Shown: positions 5,378-5,378 of the stretch, in pieces
How the letters are laid out: every line of letters begins with the position of its first letter
Position numbering within the stretch: position 1 is the stretch's first letter
Assembly (NCBI GenBank): GCA_937860285.1
Contig: CALMBS010000251.1
Span: 1 to 5,378 of the forward strand
Length of the DNA: 5,378 nt
Source: an uncultured Chloroflexota bacterium
GTDB taxonomy: Bacteria; Chloroflexota; Dehalococcoidia; UBA2247; RBG-13-53-26
Direction of reading: 5' to 3'
Notes under the pieces: generated by a model
What the model saw: only the letters and a program-made list of their open reading frames with translations
Databases searched by the model: none
What the model was told of the DNA's origin: nothing
Made by a program: the position numbers and the translations under genes

Positions 5378-5378
5378 G

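Overview
The window is a GC-rich bacterial chromosome segment carrying housekeeping genes. Codon third positions are strongly G/C-biased in most genes. No mobile element, CRISPR array, RNA gene or phage gene is visible. The wording of SecG (RGGGLGGIFG, then RTRRGLEKTLFQ) and of the CysRS HIGH region (CGVTPY...HLGHALSY) reminds me of Chloroflexota, possibly Dehalococcoidia. That is recollection of family sequences, not a search, so the taxonomy is tentative.

Layout. Bases 2-3162 hold four plus-strand genes: the 3' part of gatB (tRNA-dependent amidotransferase subunit B), secG (Sec translocon subunit), a DUF62 S-adenosylmethionine (SAM) hydroxide adenosyltransferase (SAM hydrolase), and a ubiE/menG quinone-ring C-methyltransferase. 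They are packed like an operon: gatB and secG share one base, secG and the DUF62 gene overlap by 13 nt, and the ubiE start lies near or just inside the DUF62 end. A 61-bp convergent gap holds a strong hairpin whose T-run lies on the minus strand. Bases 3224-3808 are a minus-strand MarR-family regulator with a strong Shine-Dalgarno (SD) sequence and a near-consensus sigma-70 promoter (TTGACA, 17 bp, TACAAT). A candidate operator dyad overlaps the -10 box. Bases 3998-5377 are a minus-strand, essentially complete cysS (cysteinyl-tRNA synthetase), whose exact start falls at the window edge.

How the genes fit together. GatB and CysS both serve aminoacyl-tRNA supply, and SecG serves protein export. 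The DUF62 enzyme consumes SAM and releases adenosine and methionine, and its neighbour UbiE/MenG uses SAM to finish menaquinone or ubiquinone. Their adjacency may mean only shared transcription. The MarR regulator is a separate transcription unit and probably autoregulated; its targets cannot be read from this window.

I found no convincing new multi-gene system. The points most worth a second look are the marR promoter/operator, four TGTGCA repeats before ubiE, G-homopolymers and a G-quadruplex motif in the DUF62 gene, the unusual N-terminus of that protein, and the different codon composition of marR.
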